Shown: positions 7,787 to 18,689, counted from the stretch's first letter. The stretch: 22,000 nucleotides of DNA from Prorocentrum cordatum (GCA_963575745.1 CAUYUJ010012102.1:64001-86000); one strand, 5' to 3'. Program-made: numbers and translations. Notes: generated from the letters alone by a model not told the origin.

Positions 7787-8720
7787 GGCCCTCAGAGGCG
7801 AAGTCAACAAAGATATAGGAAATCAATGTCGTTCGCTTCCGAGGCTTTTCGGCCCCAGATCGCCTCGGGAGAGGGTCAGAGAGTGCCCAGAAGCTCCTCG
7901 GACGGCCCCGAAAGCGCCCCAAGACAGCCTCCAAGAGCGCGAGATTCAAGTTTCGGCTTCCAGACGGACCCAAAACAGCGAAACACCGCCCTAAAGAGCT
8001 GCAAAACACCTTATCAACATCCAAAGATGGCCCAACGAGCCCCACATATTTCCAACATCCTCATACGATGCCCCTAGGGGCCACCAGGAGACGCTTGGAG
8101 ATGACTCAAAAGAGACCCTTAGAGGCGAACACATGGGAAACAATATTGAACATCAACTACGTTTACCTCCGAAGCACTTCGGCTTCAGGCCGCCTCGGAC
8201 AGGCTTCCGAGAGCGCCCTAAAGCTCCCACGACGTTCCCATACAGCCCCGATGCAAGACGGCCCAACTAGCTCCAGCAGGCTAAAAGGTCCCCACAAAAT
8301 GCCCCAAGAGGCCTCCAAGAGATGTCCGGAGAGGCCCCCAGCGATGCCCGCAGAGGCGAACAACGGTGAACACACACAAGGCATCATAATGTGTGTATTG
8401 ATCCGATGCTGTTCGTCGTCGTATCGCCTCGGGGAGGTTTCAGATAGCGCCCACAGGAACCCCGAACAGCCCAACACGAACGCAAGAACGCCCCAAGGCA
8501 GCCCCAAGACTTCGCGACAGCACCCCAAAATAGCCCAAGAGAGCTACACGCCAGCCCCACTCCTTGCCCAAGGTGATTCGATCGAACCTCTTCGAGGGAG
8601 CACTGTGGAACAATTGCGCCTAAGACGGACCCGAGACTCACGACGGGTCCCCAAGAGGCACCCCAGATGGCCCCAGAGAACATATAAGAGGCCCAAGTTT
8701 CTCAGGACACCTCCCAGATG
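7787..8720. repeat. Higher-order module repeat (about 230-330 bp)
   Basis: AGAGGCGAA starts three modules at about 7793, 8121 and 8352. Each continues with an AT-richer stretch, then CTTCGGCC or a variant, CGCCTCGG, GGTTTCAGAGAGCGCCC-like sequence and a run of degenerate CCAAGA units. It is the same family as 6615-7370 but organised in longer periods. Confidence 0.65.
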
Positions 8721-8984
8721 CCACCGATAAGGAAAACGATGCCATAAGAACACGGATTATGTATATACATAAATATATACAGAAGCTACGGACGAGGAGG
8801 GGTGGTCATGAACCCCGCGCCAGTTCAAACAATGCACTGGGCTGGAGCGGGTCTGACATTAGACCTTCTTCCTGCTGCGCTGCTGCACTGGCTCGGTGGA
8901 AGGATCTGCTGAATGCAACTGGGTAGTTGACTACGGAGGGGTCATGGCAATCATGTTATCACCAAGCACAAGGCCTGACGGGAC

Positions 8985-9640
8985 GCACACACAAACACAA
9001 ACAAACACACACACATACGTATACGCGCACGCACACGCGCACACACGCACACACACACATACGCGAACACACTGTTTGGCGTCGCGGCCCTGCTCGCAGC
9101 GACGGGGCGGAGAAAGTCTGCAGCAGCAATCGCGCGCCTCTCTCACGCAACCACAGCCACAGACACACGCACCACACAACACAACACTCACAACACACAA
9201 CACACACACACATGTTTGGCGGTCGCGGCCTCGCGCGCGGCGGCGAGGCGGATAACGCGTACAAACATGGCGCGCGGAGTCCTTGCCCTCAAGCACTGTT
9301 TTGGATGCATACACACAACACAACTCACACAATACACACAACACCCAAACACACATACACAGCACACAAACATAGAACACCCACAACACGCACACGAGAT
9401 GTAACAATAACACCAACACCAACACAAAAACACGCACACACACAAACGCACACACGCACGCACGCACGCATCCACCCGCACACACGCACAACTACACACA
9501 CACACGCCCACACACACACATGCAACCGCACACACATATTCACGCACGCACAGAAGCACGCACACACGCGCACACCCCGCGCCCGCACACACACACACAC
9601 ACCGCACACACACACACACTTTTGGCGTCGCGGCCCCGCG
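8985..9640. repeat. CA/CACG microsatellite with GC-rich modules, block 1
   Basis: Imperfect (CA)n and (CACG)n are punctuated by a recurring GC-rich module that begins TTTGGCGTCGCGGCC and continues GCAGCGACGGGGC (about 9074, 9212 and 9619). Translations are His/Thr (plus) or Cys/Val (minus) strings without coding value. Confidence 0.9.
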
Positions 9641-9904
9641 TGCAGCGACAGGGCGTAGAAAAGTCGAAGAAGCGGTCGCGCACGTGCGCTAAAGGCCGAG
9701 CCTTCAGGCCGCTTGGAACAAGCAGCGCTGGCAACCAAGCATAAATAATCGGGGCATGGATGACGGGGGGGGGTCAGATGAGGGGGGGCAGACGAACCGA
9801 CCGGTATGAAAACGATGTGGCCAGAACGACGAAGGGGACACAGGCGGACGGAAGCTACAGGGATGCCATGGCCAGACGACTGGCTGAAGGGCACGTCAAG
9901 GACC

Positions 9905-10435
9905 ACTACACACGCACACACGCACACACGAATGCATACGCACGCACACGCACACGGACACGCAAGCGCACACACACACGCACACACACGCACACGCACA
10001 CGCACACGCACACGCACACCACAAACACACACACACACACGCAAGCATGCGCACACGCACATGCACACGCACACGCACACGCACACACACACACACACAC
10101 GCGCACACACACACACGCACATGCACACGCACCCGCACGCACACCCGCACGCCAACACGCACTGTTGTCCGACGGCGGCGAGGCAGAGTTCGCCGCACAC
10201 CAACACACACGCAGCACCCCCGCACACCCGCACGCCCGCGAACCCACACAGACACACACACGGCGGCCGCGCGCCCAGCGTCGCGGCAGCCGCAGGTGGG
10301 GGCTCGCGCGGGCGGCACGCGACGCGGGGCGCAGGGCCAGGAGCAGCGGCGGCACGGCGGGGGGGGCGAGAGCTGCTGCGCTCCCACACGCGATCAGCAC
10401 ACACAAGCAAACGCACCCACGTTCACACAAACACG
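9905..10435. repeat. CA/CACG microsatellite with GC-rich modules, block 2
   Basis: This continues the array above after about 260 bp of mixed sequence (9645-9904, no recognised feature). It includes (CACACG)n near 9990-10130 and weaker module copies near 10160, 10265 and 10437. Confidence 0.9.
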
Positions 10436-10579
10436 CATTTTTGGTCGGCGGGTCGAGAGCGGGCCTCTTCTGGTTAAGAGCTAGGCGGGGCGCGCAAAGC
10501 ACTAATTGGGGAGACAGGGTGCGGGCGGGCGGGGCCTCGGGCGGCCCACACAAGCACACACGCACGCACACAGTGCAGC

Positions 10580-11755
10580 GACAGTGAAACAGTGGACGAT
10601 TCATGCAACGGCTGGCGGGCATTTGCGTCATGAGGTCCCCGCTGTACCGCACGTGAGCCCCCGACCCAACGAGCTTCTGGTGATTTGGATCCCACAATAT
10701 CTTTACCACCATTCAGACACAGCTTGGCCGCGCTGAGCAGCGATCGAGGCAACGGCCGGAAGCCAGAAGGGACCAACCCGACCGCCGATGCTCTAAACTT
10801 GAAGGCCGTGGCTGCGTGGGACTAGCAAGGGCCAGCGACTGGCACGACCGACCTGTCAAGTGATCAACGAACTATCCAATTACGACGGCGCCGTGTGGGG
10901 TCTAGGGAGTGGAGGGTGGTACACAGTGGATAGATGAGTTTGCTATTCCAATCAGTGGGGAACTAAGGCCCGCTGTTGGTCTTCGATTAGACTACAGAGT
11001 AAGGCTACTGATGCCTGAAGGCAAGAGGTGAGAGAGGATGACGAGGACGATGTGCACTTCCCCAAGACCTTCTTATTGGAGAACTGACTTGCAGCTCCGA
11101 CCTTGAAAATCAGCCTGCTTTCCTCTCCCCAGGCTCCACCCCCTCGCCCTGGACTGCACGGGCCTCCCAATGTCTCCCGCGGCCCACCCCGGCGGTGATG
11201 TATGCCCACTTAGGGCCCCTGTATGCCCCACTTTGGCGATGTGGAACTATTTGATCACATATGTTATGTATGGCTATGGGCCCCGGAAACCCTCCCGGGT
11301 AATGGGCAGCCCTGGGCGTTGGGATGCATCCAGGCGGCTGTCTTCCGCCAACTTTTTTTTAGACACGATGCCCTGCTCTGTCTGCCCCCTACCCTGACCG
11401 GCCCTGGGTCCACCGCAAAAACTTCGCACCATCTTGCCTGCCACGGAGCGCCAACAAGAATGCAATGCCGTCCGCTGCTTTGCACGGTGCGGGAGCTGGG
11501 GTGGCGACCCACGAGCAGACAACGGAGTGCGTGCGTTCCGATGGCGCGTCGTGCGCGCTGGCGGACAACATGGAACCGACGTGCTGAATTGCAGTTCGGG
11601 GCTGCACTCAGTCGGCGAGCCCCTGCGAGGGAGAGAGGGGAAAAGGAGGGTAAAACGAGGCATCGGTGAGTGGGAGAGGAAGTGTTAGAGAAGCGTAGGC
11701 CGGGATGGAAGGTAGGGAATACGGAGAGAAGGAGCGAATGAGGGCGGTCTGAGGG
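10580..11755. other. Apparently single-copy DNA, no gene recognised
   Basis: Base composition is balanced and there are no obvious repeats apart from TGTATGCCC with ACTT near 11203 and 11220. The longest frame is on the minus strand at 11264-12022 (252 codons), crosses a GGA tract and shows no known motif. If a gene with introns exists in this window, this is one of the likelier places, but nothing supports a call. Confidence 0.5.
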
Positions 11756-11758
11756 ACC

Positions 11759-11822
11759 AAGGGGAAGGAGGAAAAGGAGGAGGACGAGGAGGAAGAGGAG
11801 GAGGCGGAGGAGGAGGAAGGGC
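11759..11822. repeat. GGA-type purine tract
   Basis: Imperfect GGAAGGAGG and GGAGGAGGAC over about 60 bp. It is followed by ordinary-looking sequence to about 12080 with an open plus-strand frame of no recognised family. Confidence 0.85.
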
Positions 11823-12109
11823 CACTGTGGGTGTATCTGAAAGCATGTGATTTCCTGCTGAAGCCCAAGCAGGAGTATGTCGTCCTGAGGATATCCACAT
11901 TGTGGAGCCACCCTTCGTACTTCTCGTACTCTGCCTCTGTTGTGCTCACATGGAACAGACACAAAATTAAAGGCGAACGCACTCGGGAATGCGCCGAACG
12001 CGATGCTACCATGATTCCCCACGTAGGCTTGTCCTAAAGAGTTCCTACTTGTTTCGTGTACGAAGCCGATGGGTGCGACGCCCCAGTTCCATGGATTTGA
12101 TTGGGTTCC

Positions 12110-12780
12110 ATTCCTCAGTCTTGGTCACTTGCATTGCCGGCGCTCGGCGTTGCTGGGTTCCTTGCCCTTGATGCCTTGCACTGGCGGCGCCCTGCGTTGC
12201 CCTGGCGCCTCGGTCTTGGTTCCTTGCTTCAATCCTCGGGTTCCAAGCATTGCTCGGCATTGCTCGGCATTGTTCGGGTACCGAACAACTCCGAGCAATG
12301 CCAAGCAATGCAAACAACGTCAACCAACTCCAAGCAACGCTCAGTAATACCAAGCAGTGCAACACACTGCAAAGGAATGACACGCAACGCCAAGCAATGT
12401 CTAGCAACGACAAGCACTGCGAAGCACTGCGAAGCACTGCCAACCGACGCACGTTGTGCAAAGCAGTGCAAGAAAATAGAAAGCAATCCCAAGCAATGCC
12501 AACCAATGATTTCACGCCATGGAAAGCAACGAAGAGAAATCTCGACGAATGCCCAGCAATGTCAAGCAACGCACAACACCACCAGACAACGACACACACA
12601 ATACTTGTCAATGCCAAGCACGGTCAACCAAGTCTACGCAATGCCAAGCAACGCCCAGCAGTGCAAAGCAACGCAAACACATGCCAACCACTGCCAAGCA
12701 ACGCCAAGCGAAGGTTCCAAGCAAGGCCAAGCAACACCGATCAATGCCACATCAGGCCAATTAATGTACAAGCATTGCAT
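12110..12780. repeat. CAAGCAATGC degenerate repeat with orientation switch
   Basis: From about 12284 to 12780 short units around CCAAGCAATG and CAAGCAACGC repeat on the plus strand. From about 12120 to 12282 the complementary orientation appears (GGCATTGCTCGG, CTTGCATTGCC). The switch is centred on a hairpin TTGTTCGG, GTA, CCGAACAA near 12276-12294. The translation is Asn/Ala/Gln/Ser/Lys-rich and not gene-like. Confidence 0.85.
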
Positions 12781-13200
12781 TTCTCGGAGCTGCTTTGCAC
12801 TGTCTTGGAAAACAACACCTAATTGGAATGGCGCCAGGTTCATACTTACACGTGCCTGATTTGACTACGACCGAATGCATGCCCAGCATGCGTTGAATAA
12901 CGATTCGATTAATAATGCTGGGCGCGTCAGTAGAACTTCTCAACGCATACGTTCAACGGTGCAACATGCCAACCCGTCTTTAGACATTGTGGCACGGTAT
13001 TACACTTACAGTATTTGCAAAACATGCCTCGCAAACGCGGCGACTGATGCTGCGAAATGCCCGACGCTGCCGATGCTGCACTGCAGCCGCATCCGCGCCG
13101 TTGCCAGGCTCTCGCCTGGCGGGCGTGCACCATCAGCATCTTGAAATCCGTAGCGTCCAACGCCTCCCCGCACCCCCGTGCCCCTGAGTCTGTTCTCCCC
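12781..13200. other. No feature recognised
   Basis: Mixed sequence leading to MITE B at 13201. No motif is seen in any frame. Confidence 0.5.
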
Positions 13201-13330
13201 CTCGCCATCGCTCGGACGTCCATTCCCCGTACATTTTTCGATTTCGCGCATGTATGTTTCGCTAAATGATCAAAGATGCTCCTCGATGGTCCCCACCGAG
13301 ACCAAATGCACACGTCCGAGCGATGCCAAG
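13201..13330. mobile_element. MITE family B, dispersed solo copy (130 bp)
   Basis: About 8 kb from the array, this stretch has the left end CTCGCCATCGCTCGGACGT and the right end ACGTCCGAGCGATGCCAAG, with a shared interior (AATGATCAAAGATGCTCCTC). CATCGCTCGGACGT is a perfect 14-bp inverted repeat. None of the array spacer sequence accompanies it, which shows that the 130-bp segment alone is the mobile unit. The flanks are C-rich and do not give a clear target duplication. Confidence 0.8.
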
Positions 13331-13690
13331 CCCCCGGGAGCACTGGCGGAGCAAACAACCTCCCTGGCGACTCCCCGGCGCTGCCTCGAGTGGGGGTGAC
13401 GGGCCGTGCTCAGAAGCCCCGCGTGCTCCATTCTGGGCCCTCGGGTGCTATGCCATCAGAGTTCTTCGAATTCTGCGTATCGACCTGCTCCACTCGACGG
13501 AATCGATCGGACCGTACACGCACTCGATCCGCCGAGGTTGGATGTGGGTATCGAATAGATCGCTGCCGCGTGCAAACGTGGGATCGCAACATCGAACCGA
13601 TCGAATCGCGGACGTCGCTGGGGCAATGGGCGACCGCCTTTGGGACCCGGGTGCCGGTCCAAGAAGCCAAAAGGATTGAAGAGATTAGGT
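13331..13690. other. No gene recognised; TCGAT-rich
   Basis: ATCGA, GATCG and CGAATCG words recur between 13495 and 13620. No product is recognised in any frame. Confidence 0.5.
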
Positions 13691-13699
13691 TTTTGGCAT

Positions 13700-14045
13700 G
13701 GTCCTAACATCCCCGCCTTTTCGATCCAAAGAGTTTCCAAGACGGACCCCGAGGTTCCCAAGCCCGCAGAGGGTCGAAGAGGCTTCCGAGGGGGCCCGAA
13801 AAGGCTTCCAAGAGGGTCCCAAGAAAGGCCCCAAAGAGGGGGACTCGAAAGGCCCTGGGAGCACTCTCCCCCACACCAGCCCCCGAGGCTGCCAGACGCT
13901 CCTTATGGGCTCCCAAGAGGTCTCGAGAGACCATCAAGAGGCCTCCAAAAAGCTCCCGAGAAGGCACCTGACGACGGCCTGGGAGCCCTACAAGACGGCC
14001 CAGGAAAGTTCCAGGAACCCCAACAGGGTCTCACGAGGCAACATT
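13700..14045. repeat. Degenerate CCAAGA repeat, block 2
   Basis: CCAAGAGGGTCC, CCAAGAAAGGCC and similar short units, the same style as 6615-7370. It is followed by a block (14056-14113) homologous to 21884-21946. Confidence 0.75.
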
Positions 14046-14055
14046 TATGGATGTG

Positions 14056-14113
14056 TTCCCAACCCTCCTGCGTTGGGTTCCCGCTTTAAGTAGAGCACCG
14101 CACCCCCCATCGC
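14056..14113. repeat. Dispersed repeat, paired with 21884-21946
   Basis: Both copies share TTCCCAACCCTCC, GTTGGGTTCCC or GCTGGGTTCCC, and GGAGCACCG or AGAGCACCG, then a C-rich tail. Both lie to the right of CCAAGA-type blocks. Confidence 0.6.
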
Positions 14114-14140
14114 CTCAACTGACATCCTCTGGCTCCATGT

Positions 14141-14343
14141 GAGGCTGCCAACTGCGCAACTCTCGCCACGTTCGTGGGCTCCTGGAGGTCCAGCGGAGAC
14201 GGTAGGCAGGCGAGACATCGCGGGTCTGAGGGAGGCTGCCAGATGCGCAACTATCGCCACTTTAGTAGACTCCTGGGAGATCCAGCGGAGTGGTGTCTTG
14301 AACAAACCGAGACATGATGGCATGGCCAGCGCAGTGGTGTCTT
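14141..14343. repeat. Local duplications beside element D
   Basis: GAGGCTGCCAACTGCGCAAC (14141-14198 block) recurs at 14232-14290 with about 85% identity, offset 91 bp. An 18-bp segment, CCAGCGGAGTGGTGTCTT (14282-14299), recurs with one change at 14326-14343. These lie directly left of the inverted-repeat element at 14352. Confidence 0.7.
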
Positions 14344-14351
14344 ACGTAGGC

Positions 14352-14549
14352 CAAGACTACCCATCGGTCGGAAGAAGTAGGTAGAACCATCAAGTAGGAA
14401 GGGGCTGAAAGTAGATTGGGTGTCCGCCCGCCACCTTGGGAGGACAGAAAAGGCGAAGCCACTCGATCATTGAAATAGGAAGGCGCTTAATGTATATTGG
14501 AATCTGGGAATACAAAGTACCTACTTTCAACGATCGATGGGCAGACCTC
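14352..14549. mobile_element. Inverted-repeat element, family D (about 198 bp)
   Basis: The left arm, about 30 bp (AGACTACCCATCGGTCGG, then AAGTAGGTA), matches the reverse complement of the right arm (AGGTCTGCCCATCGATCG, then AAAGTAGGTA) at roughly three quarters of positions. Inside, TAGGAAGGGGCT (near 14395) and TAGGAAGGCGCT (near 14476) begin an imperfect direct repeat of about 30 bp. There is no coding potential. With a single copy and no clear target duplication, the mobile-element call is tentative. Confidence 0.4.
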
Positions 14550-14704
14550 GCGGCGCCCTGGGGGGCTGAGATCTGCCAAACTGCCACCGCGCGATCCCTC
14601 CTCAAACCTCCGTCATCATGTCCTGCGGCCTGTTCTCATCGCCGGCCGCCCGCTTTTCCGACGTGCATCGCAAGACTGATATTGCGTGAATGGAGGGCGT
14701 TGAG

Positions 14705-14935
14705 CCTGGTCCTCCTCCTCCTCCTCCCTCCTCCCTCCTCCTCCCTCCTCCCTCCTCCTCCTCCTCCTCCTCCTCCTCCTCCTCCTCCAACTCCTCCTCC
14801 TCCTCCTCCTCCTCCTCCTCCTCCTCCTCCTCCTCCTCCTCCCCCCTCCTCCTCCTCCTCCTCCTCCTCCTCCTCCTCCCTCCTACTTCCTCCTTCTCCT
14901 CCTCCTCCTCCTTCTCCTCCTGGACAGGTGTTCTT
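14705..14935. repeat. CCT microsatellite ending in acceptor-like CAG
   Basis: About 220 bp of (CCT)n and CTTCTCCTCC on the plus strand, ending TGGACAGGTG with AG at 14926-14927. The form (long pyrimidine tract then AG) resembles a splice or trans-splice acceptor, but the frame that follows stops after about 20 codons. Confidence 0.95.
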
Positions 14936-15079
14936 TAGCGAAGTGTTCACAGGGACTACAGATATGTTCACGCGACCACTTGGAATGAAGAGCTCCTGAT
15001 GATGGCCACCACATCTGTAGAAAAGGTTGGGCACGTCCCTGGAAAACGTGGCAGTTGATCTATTTCGCGCATTCCTGTC

Positions 15080-15350
15080 CTTCAGAGCGTCCAAGACGGC
15101 CCGAGAAGCGAAGGGCCCGAAGAGGACTTCAAGACGGTCCCCAGAAGGCCCGATAGAGTCGTAACACGGCCCTGAATGGCCCAGAAGGTCTCCGACGCGC
15201 TCCAGAGAGGCTCCCAAAACGGCCTCCAACGGCGCCATGCCGCCCTTGAGTGTCCTCAGGTGGCCCAAGAGCACTCCAAACTGCCCAGGGATTCCTAGGA
15301 GGCCCTCGAAGGCCAGAAAAAAGCCCAAGACGGGCCTACGAAGGCACCAA
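15080..15350. repeat. Degenerate CCAAGA-type repeat, block 3
   Basis: Units such as CCAAGACGGCCCG, CCCAAAACGGCC and CCCAAGAGCACTCC. More decayed than the other blocks. Confidence 0.6.
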
Positions 15351-15360
15351 TGATTCCACG

Positions 15361-15432
15361 ACCACTCGGGTAACACTTTTTTTGACCCGCGGGTCGAGAG
15401 CGAGCCTTGGACAGGAACCACTCGGGTAACAC
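15361..15432. repeat. 16-bp direct repeat around a 12-bp palindrome
   Basis: ACCACTCGGGTAACAC occurs exactly at 15361-15376 and 15417-15432. Between them GACCCGCGGGTC (15384-15395) is a perfect palindrome followed by GAGAGCGAGCCTT. The latter resembles GGCGGGTCGAGAGCGGGCCT near 10447, linking it to the GC-rich module of the CA arrays. Confidence 0.75.
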
Positions 15433-15724
15433 GCAGCTCACGAATATTACTGCACCGACGCCCTGCACTCCACCACGCCGGCGCTTCCAGAAGGCAGGCG
15501 GCGGCGGTGATTCGCTGACGGCGATTTCGGTGGACTGCCTCGGGGTCGTTTGTCCTTAGTGGAGGGGCCCTTGGACACACAAATAAACTATTCCCTATAT
15601 TTTCTCATATTGTCTGGGTTGTTGTCTTCCCCCCCACTTCCCATATTTTCCCATATTTTCTGGGGAGTCCGATTAATAGTGTCTGTGTGTTTCTGTCCCT
15701 CCTGACTTAGGTGTGTGCCTGCTC

Positions 15725-16010
15725 AGGAGGTGGGAGGGACGTACAGGGAGAAGAGGAAAGAGGATATGACAAATCACAGGGAGATGGAGGAGGGGGCGGA
15801 GGAGGAGCAGGAGGAGCAGGAGGAAACGAGGGAGGAGTGGGAGGAGAAAAGGAGACTGCACGGACTTGAAGAGGGGAAAACGACTGGGACAGCGGCGAGA
15901 AAGGGGAGGGCGGACGAGGCACATGGAAGCTAAGAGGAGGCATGGGGGAGGATGAGGCAGGGGAGGCGAAGGAGGGACCGAAGGAGGGGGGGAGAGACGA
16001 GCTTGGAATA
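15725..16010. repeat. GGA-type purine-rich tract
   Basis: Imperfect GGAGGAGCAGGAGGAG and GGGAGAGACG-like purine-rich sequence on the plus strand, weaker than the other tracts. Before it, CCATATTTTC is repeated near 15640-15660. Confidence 0.7.
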
Positions 16011-16487
16011 AAGAAAAAAAACAAAAAAGCTTGGAAGACGTGGCCGAACATGCCCCCCCTCCCGGTCGCGCCCAGACGCTCACCACCGGCGACGCGGCTG
16101 TGCAGGTGGCGCACCGCGGGCAGTTGTACAGCGGAGCCTGGTCGGTGGTGGGCAACTGCCCTCTCTTTCCCTCGCTCCTGGCCCTCCCCCTTCCCGGTGG
16201 CCGCATCGCCATTACCATCGCAAGCACTATCATGATCACCCGTTCTCTCCCTCATCCAACCTGTCCACCTCCATCCCACGTGCTGTAAGCGACACACAGA
16301 TATAGAAGCCATGTGTATGCGCCCTACCGCCTGGCACGCCAACCGCAGCCGGCAACTATCACCTGATGTTCTAGGCAGCACATTCGCCGCACAAGCTGGT
16401 CGGCCTATCTGTAGCCCCAGCTAGGAGGCCAGGCCATCCAACAAGGGGGCCAACCACTTATGTTGTCGGCGGCGGCGTATCGGGAGC

Positions 16488-16633
16488 GTCCAAGCAGGGG
16501 AGTCGCAGATCATGGCCCGGGGCGCATGCGCAGCGGGGGGTCTGGACACGAGTTGAAATAGAAAGAGAGGCCCCCCTCCTGAAATTTCAGGAGATCTCCT
16601 GGCCCCGATCATGATCTCCACGCACCCGTAGTC
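16488..16633. mobile_element. MITE-like element, family F, copy 2 (146 bp)
   Basis: This is the diverged homologue of 1716-1860, of almost equal length. It has its own perfect 16-bp palindrome TCCTGAAATTTCAGGA near 16578-16593. The left AGATCATGGCCCGGGG and the right-end reverse complement AGATCATGATCGGGG are inverted. The shared borders over 14.7 kb argue for a dispersed element. Confidence 0.55.
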
Positions 16634-16639
16634 TACTCA

Positions 16640-17870
16640 ACCTCCTCTTGGACGGCCCCGAACAGAAGGCACGAGGCGTCGAATAACAACCGAGAGGGCG
16701 CGGCAGACTCACCGACTCGGGCGGAGAACCGAGGAGAGCGGGCGCGGAGGAGCCTCCTCCGCGGCCGCTCTCCCCATGTCCTCCTCGGGAGGACACGAGG
16801 GACCGCGCTCAGGGCATGCGGCACTTCACGAGCGGTGCTGGCGGCCTCAGGCTCCAGGAGGAGTCGTGCGATGTGGCTGCAGGTGGGGGGGGAGCACTCT
16901 GCAGCGCAGCAGAACCCAGACATCCCATGCGAAGGCGGAACCTGATCGCGGAGTTCGAGCCTGGCTCGAGGGTGTCCAATGAGGTATACAACTACTGGCT
17001 CACACATCCCAAGCTGCATGCTACGTGAGAGGTAAGAGAGGCACATGGGTCGTTGAAATTCTCGAGCTAGACCGTGAACAGAGCTCTCGCCAGACCAGGC
17101 GTCAGACCAGCAAGGGAAACAACCACGCATGCAACATTATGCCGAATGCCACTGGTTGCTTCTCGTTGCCTCGGTCGGCCACGCATGCAATGGCGAGTCA
17201 GACTGACAAGCGGCGCCCTGCTCACTGCCGCACGCGCTCCTGTGGCGCGCAGCTGAACAATGATGAAAGCTGATGGACTGGCTGTTGGGCCCCCTCCAAA
17301 CTCAGAGCCTAAAAGAATAAGGGCGGAGGCATCACACAAGCGTCAAGACAAATTGACGGTCCAGGGGCCCAGTGAGGACTCCCACAGGCCTAGCCTTAGA
17401 ACACATCCTCGGAAAGCTTCTGTGGCAACTCATTGGAGCGTCGACACTTGTCCACGCTAAATCGGCGCTCATCGGTGTTTATCGACCCTAGATCGGCGCT
17501 GTCTCATCGACCAGACGCTAGCCGACGCTAACGCGCTCCAAAGTCAGAGCTGCTAGGATATACAAGTCTCATATGACTTGCTACCGAACTATGCCACACC
17601 TGGTCGAAGGGGGGCGGGCCTTTACTTTTGAGGGCGGGCCGCGCTGCTGTCTGTCCGCCTGCCCCCCCCCACGAGAGGGGGCGCGTCCCGCCAGCTCGCC
17701 GAAGATGGACCCGGCGCCGAGGGTCGCGACCTGCGCCCAGCGCTCTACCCGCGCTCTCTACGAGACCCCCCTTTCCCCCCATGGGGGCCGATGAGATGGC
17801 TGAGCGCAGAACGCCTGCGGCTGTGCCGCCTCCTGATGAAAAGGGCTCATCATTCTCCGCTCACCCTCCT
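16640..17870. other. No gene recognised
   Basis: The sequence is mixed. ATCGGCGCT and ATCGACC repeat between 17460 and 17510. A plus-strand frame at 16816-17028 (70 codons) and a minus frame at 16633-17130 have no known motif. GGGGGCGGGCC and GAGGGCGGGCC near 17611 and 17630 are G-rich boxes. Confidence 0.5.
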
Positions 17871-18412
17871 CATCCGCATCCTCCTCCTACCACACACTCA
17901 TCCCCCTCCTCCTCCCCTCCTCCTCCTCCTCCTCCTCCTCCTCCTCCTGCTCCTCCTCCTCCTCCTCCTCCTCCCCCTGCTCCTTCTTTTGCTCCTTCCC
18001 TCACCCCCCTCCTCCCCTCCTGCTGCTGCTGCCGCCGCTGCTGCTCCTGCTCCTCCTCCTGTTCCTCCTCCTCCTCCTGTTCTCCTCCTCCTCCTGCTCC
18101 TCCTCCTCCCTCCCCCTCCGTTCCTCTTCCTCCCCCTCCTCCTCCTCCTCCTCCTCCTCCTCCTCCTCCTCCTCCTCAACCCTCCTCTTCTTCCTCCTTT
18201 TGTTCCTGCTCCTCCTGCTCTTCTTCCTCCTCCTCCTCCTCCTCCTCCTCCTGCTCCTCCTCCTCCTCCTCCTCCTCCACCTCCGCCTCCCCTCATCCTC
18301 CTCTTCTTTTTCCTCCTCCTCCTCAACTTCCTCCTCCATCTCCTCCTCTGCCTCCTCCCCTCCTCATTTCCTAATCGTCATCCGTTTTTCCTCCTCCTCC
18401 TCCCCCAGCAGG
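17870..18412. repeat. Large CCT/CTG pyrimidine tract
   Basis: About 540 bp of (CCT)n with scattered CTGCTG and GTTCCT interruptions. It ends CCCCCAGCAGGG, an acceptor-like junction near 18405-18411. On the minus strand it is the purine tract beyond the 3' side of the PPR pseudogene. Confidence 0.95.
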
Positions 18413-18617
18413 GCGGAGATGGGGAGAGTGGGAATATGGGAAGGAGGATTAGCGAGGGGGGCGGGGGGGGACGAGGGCCAGGGCGGGGGGAGGGGTAGAC
18501 AGAGCAGGAAGGGAGGGCTGCTGGAGGAATGGAGAATGAGCAGGCGCAGGGAGTCAGGAGGAGTGATGAAGGAGGAGGAGGAGGAAGACCATGATTTGGC
18601 TGAAGAGGGAGGCTAAG

Positions 18618-18689
18618 GATTGGCCGGCCCGACCCTAACCCGAAACCTCGTGGCGCTGAGCCACCAATCTTATCCACTGCGGCCGAGGC
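18618..18689 (-). other. tRNA-like A-box/B-box sequence (SINE head or pseudo-tRNA)
   Basis: On the minus strand, GCCGCAGTGGATAAGA resembles the D-arm/A box of arginine-type tRNAs, with CCGCAGTGGATA at 18682-18671. GGTTAGGGTCG at 18640-18630 matches the B box GGTTCRANTCC at 8 of 11 positions, and A-to-B spacing is tRNA-like. A GTGG/CCAC stem closes a 7-nt loop CTCAGCG where the anticodon arm should be. The T stem and acceptor stem do not pair, so this is not a functional tRNA. It lies between the PPR pseudogene and a large CCT tract. A tRNA-derived SINE head is plausible; chance is possible. Confidence 0.35.

Noticed and set aside
8760-10470. His/Thr-rich and Cys/Val-rich frames
   Set aside because: Direct translations of CA/CACG microsatellite.
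11900-11960. STTEAEY peptide on the minus strand, reminiscent of the Copia RNase H motif
   Set aside because: The residues after EAEY do not fit the family and no other retroelement motif is nearby; chance is the better explanation.
11264-12022. 252-codon minus-strand frame
   Set aside because: It crosses a GGA tract, has no recognised motif and no conserved features; kept only as a possible location for an unrecognised gene.
16930-16990. B-box-like AGTTCGAGCC, possible tRNA
   Set aside because: No A box at the right distance and no cloverleaf can be drawn.
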